Below the pieces are notes generated by a model that ran no database searches, was not told the DNA's origin, and saw only the letters and a program-made list of their open reading frames with translations. A program made the translations under genes and the position numbers. Shown here piece by piece: positions 61,027 through 64,000 of a DNA stretch of 64,000 nucleotides. Positions within the stretch are counted from its first letter, which is position 1. Every line of letters starts with the position of its first letter. Origin of the DNA: Aridibacter famidurans (GTDB lineage: Bacteria; Acidobacteriota; Blastocatellia; Pyrinomonadales; Pyrinomonadaceae); NCBI GenBank assembly GCA_024103495.1, contig JAGFIQ010000105.1, forward strand, positions 1-64,000. The letters are read 5' to 3'.

Positions 61027-62595
61027 TCAGACCCAGTAATTCTTATCCAGCGAGCGGTAGTTGATCGCCTCGCTGATGTGGCCCGGGGCGATCTTTTCCG
61101 AGCTTTCCAGGTCGGCGATCGTCCTCGCGACCTTCAGGATCCGGTCGTGGGCTCGCGCTGACAGTCCCTGTTTCGTCATCGCCCTTTCGAGCATCGATTC
61201 GCTCTCCTCGTCCAGACCGCAGTATTTCCTTATAAGCCTCGGCTCCATCGCCGAGTTTGAGTAGATTCCCTCTCCCTTAAACCTCTCCAGCTGTATCTTC
61301 CTCGCCTCAACGACACGCTTGCGGATCGCGTCCGAAGTGTCGCCCTCCGGAACTCCCCGGCCACGGAGTTCCTTGAACTTCACCGCCGGAACGTCGACGT
61401 GGATGTCGATGCGGTCCATCAAGGGCCCGGAGATGCGGCCGACGTACCTTTGGATCATGAACGGATTGCAGAAACACTCGCGGCCCGAACCGTGGTAGCC
61501 GCACGGGCAGGGGTTCATCGAGGCGACGAGAGTGAAGCTGGCGGGAAAGGTCAGCGAAAGCGCGGCGCGCGAGATCGTGACCTCCTTGTCTTCGAGCGGC
61601 TGGCGGAGAACCTCGAGAGCGGTCCTTTCGAACTCCGGAAGCTCGTCGAGGAACAGCACGCCGTTGTGGGCCAGCGAAACCTCGCCGGGCCTCGGGATCG
61701 ATCCGCCGCCGATAAGGCCGGCCTGCGAGATCGTGTGGTGCGGGTTCCGGAACTGCCTTTCCGTGACCAGCCCCGTTCCGTTGGTGAGTCCGGCGACTGA
61801 GTGGATCTTCGTTATCTCGAGCGATTCTTCAAATTCCAGCGGAGGCAGGATCGTAGGGAAGCGCTTGGCGAGCATCGTCTTTCCGGAGCCCGGCGGGCCG
61901 ATCAAAAGGATGTTGTGGCCGCCCGCGCTCGCGACCTCGAGAGCGCGTTTAGCGGTCTGCTGACCGCGGACCTCGTTGAAGTCGATCTTCTGCTTCGGCT
62001 CGGCTCGCGGCTTCATCGCTTCTTCCGGGCTGGCGGGCTTGATCCGGGTCTCATTGCCTGCCATAAGGTCTATGCATACCGTCACGGCGTCTCGGAGCGT
62101 CGCCACCGGATAGACCGTAACCTCTTTCACAACAGCGGCTTCAGGCGCGTTCTCCTCGGGTATGATCAGGTGATTGATCCCGGAGTCGCGCGCCCTTAGC
62201 GCGATCGACAGAGCGCCGCGTACCGGACGCACCCGGCCGTCGAGCGATAGCTCGCCGATGCTCAAGACGTCCTGCAAGTCATCCGACTTGCCAAGGTCGC
62301 CGGAGGCTCCGAGGATGCTGAGCGCGATCGGAAGATCGAAGCTCGCGCCTTCTTTCCGGACGTCGGCGGGCGCCAGGTTGACCGTGACGTTCTCAAGCGT
62401 GAAGAAGAAACCGCTGTTGTCTATCGAGGCGCGTATGCGCTCTTTCGACTCGCGGACGGCGGTATCGGGCAGGCCGACGACGACGATCCTTGGGGTCTGG
62501 TCGTTCTCGCCCTGCTTGGGTTTGAGGTTGACTTCGATATCGACGATGAGGGCGTCGATGCCGTAAACGGCGGCGGACTGCGTGAGGAACAGCAT
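61027..62595 (-). CDS. comM: YifB/ComM family Mg-chelatase-like AAA ATPase
   Basis: This 522-residue protein has an N-terminal Lon-protease-like S5 domain ([20 protein letters not shown]). The AAA+ core has Walker [21 protein letters not shown] and Walker [13 protein letters not shown]. It ends in a Mg-chelatase C-terminal helical domain ([20 protein letters not shown]). [20 protein letters not shown] contains the zinc-finger cysteines of the family. ComM helicases promote branch migration during natural transformation. The ATG at 62595 lacks a clear RBS, and a period-9 repeat begins 7 bases upstream. Confidence 0.92.
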   Translation of the reverse strand: MLFLTQSAAVYGIDALIVDIEVNLKPKQGENDQTPRIVVVGLPDTAVRESKERIRASIDNSGFFFTLENVTVNLAPADVRKEGASFDLPIALSILGASGDLGKSDDLQDVLSIGELSLDGRVRPVRGALSIALRARDSGINHLIIPEENAPEAAVVKEVTVYPVATLRDAVTVCIDLMAGNETRIKPASPEEAMKPRAEPKQKIDFNEVRGQQTAKRALEVASAGGHNILLIGPPGSGKTMLAKRFPTILPPLEFEESLEITKIHSVAGLTNGTGLVTERQFRNPHHTISQAGLIGGGSIPRPGEVSLAHNGVLFLDELPEFERTALEVLRQPLEDKEVTISRAALSLTFPASFTLVASMNPCPCGYHGSGRECFCNPFMIQRYVGRISGPLMDRIDIHVDVPAVKFKELRGRGVPEGDTSDAIRKRVVEARKIQLERFKGEGIYSNSAMEPRLIRKYCGLDEESESMLERAMTKQGLSARAHDRILKVARTIADLESSEKIAPGHISEAINYRSLDKNYWV

Positions 62596-62601
62596 ATTCT
62601 T

Positions 62602-62745
62602 GAGTTGTCTGAGTCTAGCGAGTTAACCGGGTTAACTGAGTTGGCCGAGTCTGCGGAGTTTACCGAGTTTACGGAGACTACCGAGTTTGCTGAGTTAACC
62701 GGGTTAATTGAGTTTCCGGGTTCGGCGGGTTGTGAGAGTTCGCTG
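62602..62745. repeat. Period-9 tandem repeat, about 15 units
   Basis: Units GAGTTGTCT, GAGTCTAGC, GAGTTAACC, GGGTTAACT, GAGTTGGCC, GAGTCTGCG, GAGTTTACC, GAGTTTACG and others follow each other in exact 9-base register. The shared core is RAGTTNNCN. On the minus strand it lies 6 bases before the comM start codon, so it would form the 5' leader of that mRNA. The same theme, with five units, follows the ATPase gene at 33487. Confidence 0.88.
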
Positions 62746-62977
62746 AAACCGGGTGAGAAAAACTACGGGAATTTATAGCAGATTGGGCCGGGAATGGGAA
62801 GATTCGGAGTAACCAGGGAGGAGGGAACAGGATGCACAGGATGATTAGGATCGATAACTCAGTTTAGCTATCGCGGTTTTCGTCTTCGTGTATCTTCGTG
62901 TCCTTTCGTGGTCAAAACAACTGGACCCTAAGAATTGAAAATTGAAGCCCAAATTCTCAACTACCAATTATTAATTA
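62746..62977. other. Intergenic region between comM and hisS
   Basis: This stretch holds an ACAGGATGCACAGGATGATTAG run, a GTCTTCGTGTATCTTCGTGTCC repeat-like stretch and an AT-rich AATTGAAAATTGAAG tract. These look like further dispersed repeats. No gene is seen, and the comM promoter could be here. Confidence 0.45.
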
Positions 62978-64000
62978 TCAATCGACTTTCACCGTCTCTA
63001 CAAGCGAACTGCGCCCCACCGTCTTCTGCTCGCCCGTTTTCATATCCTTCACCGACACCTCGCTCTTCTCGATCTCCGATTCACCGAGGATGCAGACCTT
63101 CGGAACATCTATCTGGTCGGCGTACTTGAACTGCTTGCCGAGCTTGTCCGTCTGCGGATAGACGAGAGTGCGGATGCCCGCGTCGCGCAGTTCGCCGGCC
63201 AGTTTCAGCGATTCTCCTAGAGTCTCCTCGCTCCAAACCGTGACCATCACGTCGGCGGGCGCGGAAGGAAGATCGTCGGGGAACATCCCGCGCTCTTCCA
63301 TCACTACAAGGATCCTCTCGAGCCCCAGGCTGAACCCGCAGGCGGGGATCTCCTCTTTCCCGAACATCCCGATCAGGCCGTCGTAGCGGCCGCCTCCGCC
63401 GAGGCTGCCCGCAAGGTCCGGAACGCGTATTTCGAAGATCGCGCCGGTGTAGTACGAGAGGCCTCTGGCGAGGGTCGGATCGAGGACGATCTTCGTGTCT
63501 TCGCTGGAAAAACCAAGGATCTGTTCGAGATCTTTTGCGCCTTCCGCTCCGACCATACTCGCCGAAACGAGGTCCTCAAGATCATTCATCGTGGCGGCGG
63601 TCCCGGATTCCGCCAATGCGAGAACCCTTGCAAGCCCCTCGGGGCCGATCCCGCGTTCCTTCAGTTCCTTCTCAACTCCGCCTCGCCCTATCTTGTCGAG
63701 CTTGTCGATCACGACCAGCGCGTCCGAGTGGCTGTCTTCGTGGACCCCGGCGATCTCGAGTATTCCGGACAGCACCTTCCTGTGGTTCAGGCGCACCTCG
63801 AAATCCCCGAATCCCAGCCTATTCAGGATCTCCGAAACCGCAGCGATCTGCTCGGCCTCGATCACCGGCGAGGTCGATCCGATCGAATCGACGTCGCACT
63901 GGCAGAACTCGCGGAACCTTCCTTTCGCCGGACGGTCTGCGCGCCAGACCGGCTGTATCTGATAGCGTTTGAAGAACTTGGGGAGATCGTTGCGGTGGTT
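62978..64000 (-). CDS. hisS: Histidyl-tRNA synthetase, C-terminal part (runs off the window)
   Basis: The frame is open to base 64000. Upstream of the GTG codon near 63865 it reads class II motif 2 (PVWRADRPAKGRFREFCQCD, then VDSIGST). The histidine-A segment GLSYYTGAIFEIRVPD and motif 3 region GFSLGLERILVVMEER follow. An anticodon-binding domain (about residues 250 onward) ends at 62978. It charges tRNA(His). About 341 residues are visible, so the N-terminus lies outside the window. Confidence 0.93.
   Translation of the reverse strand, partial: NHRNDLPKFFKRYQIQPVWRADRPAKGRFREFCQCDVDSIGSTSPVIEAEQIAAVSEILNRLGFGDFEVRLNHRKVLSGILEIAGVHEDSHSDALVVIDKLDKIGRGGVEKELKERGIGPEGLARVLALAESGTAATMNDLEDLVSASMVGAEGAKDLEQILGFSSEDTKIVLDPTLARGLSYYTGAIFEIRVPDLAGSLGGGGRYDGLIGMFGKEEIPACGFSLGLERILVVMEERGMFPDDLPSAPADVMVTVWSEETLGESLKLAGELRDAGIRTLVYPQTDKLGKQFKYADQIDVPKVCILGESEIEKSEVSVKDMKTGEQKTVGRSSLVETVKVD

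Overview
The window is one contiguous stretch of a GC-rich, gene-dense bacterial chromosome. No rRNA, tRNA, phage or plasmid genes were recognised. The gene content (a carboxypeptidase-like/TonB receptor, TPR proteins, amidohydrolase-PD40 protein, DUF58, GxxExxY and four-helix-bundle genes, many degenerate dispersed repeats) fits an Acidobacteriota lineage, most likely Blastocatellia/Pyrinomonadales. That placement is inferred from gene content only.

Layout. 0-15 kb is housekeeping and envelope: TonB receptor (partial), ribA, an ECF sigma factor with a zinc anti-sigma factor, an ABC exporter, SpoIIM and DUF58 membrane proteins, a large amidohydrolase/PD40 protein, a sterol-desaturase-type hydroxylase and a peptidoglycan-binding protein. 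15-31 kb is metabolic. It holds a fadN-fadA-fadE beta-oxidation set in the Bacillus order but pulled apart by small genes and repeats. A palindrome matching the FadR operator class lies exactly between the -35 and -10 boxes of fadN. 31-39 kb holds a MoxR-type AAA ATPase and a VWA protein separated by a repeat-rich gap, a 287-bp MITE-like element and three paralogous Arg-rich glycine-zipper secreted proteins. 39-46 kb holds nurA with an in-frame amber stop, a HAS-barrel protein, rsmE with an amber stop plus a frameshift, dapA and a long-chain acyl-CoA synthetase.

46-60 kb is the most interesting region. It is a stress island with four universal stress protein genes, DUF5335, a zinc alcohol dehydrogenase, thioredoxin, a Ca2+-type P-ATPase, a metallothionein-like protein, a phosphoribosyltransferase, a CBS-pair protein and a pyridoxamine-oxidase-fold protein. 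It also carries a soluble PAS-PAS hybrid histidine kinase and an NtrC-type sigma-54 response regulator. I found four good and one weaker sigma-54 (-24/-12) promoter elements in its intergenic gaps and none in the other gaps I scanned. A CGCGGAA/TTCCGCG heptamer lies upstream of each of the four good ones. The gene content resembles the mycobacterial DosR dormancy regulon, but the control logic is of the sigma-54 type. The window ends with a radical SAM protein, yifB/comM and a partial hisS.

Repeats are a second theme: heptamer tracts (AGGACTG, GGAGACC and GGTTCCA types), period-9 tracts, a tandem 153-bp repeat with 27-bp subunits, and palindromic ACCACAGAG-type units near the GxxExxY gene.
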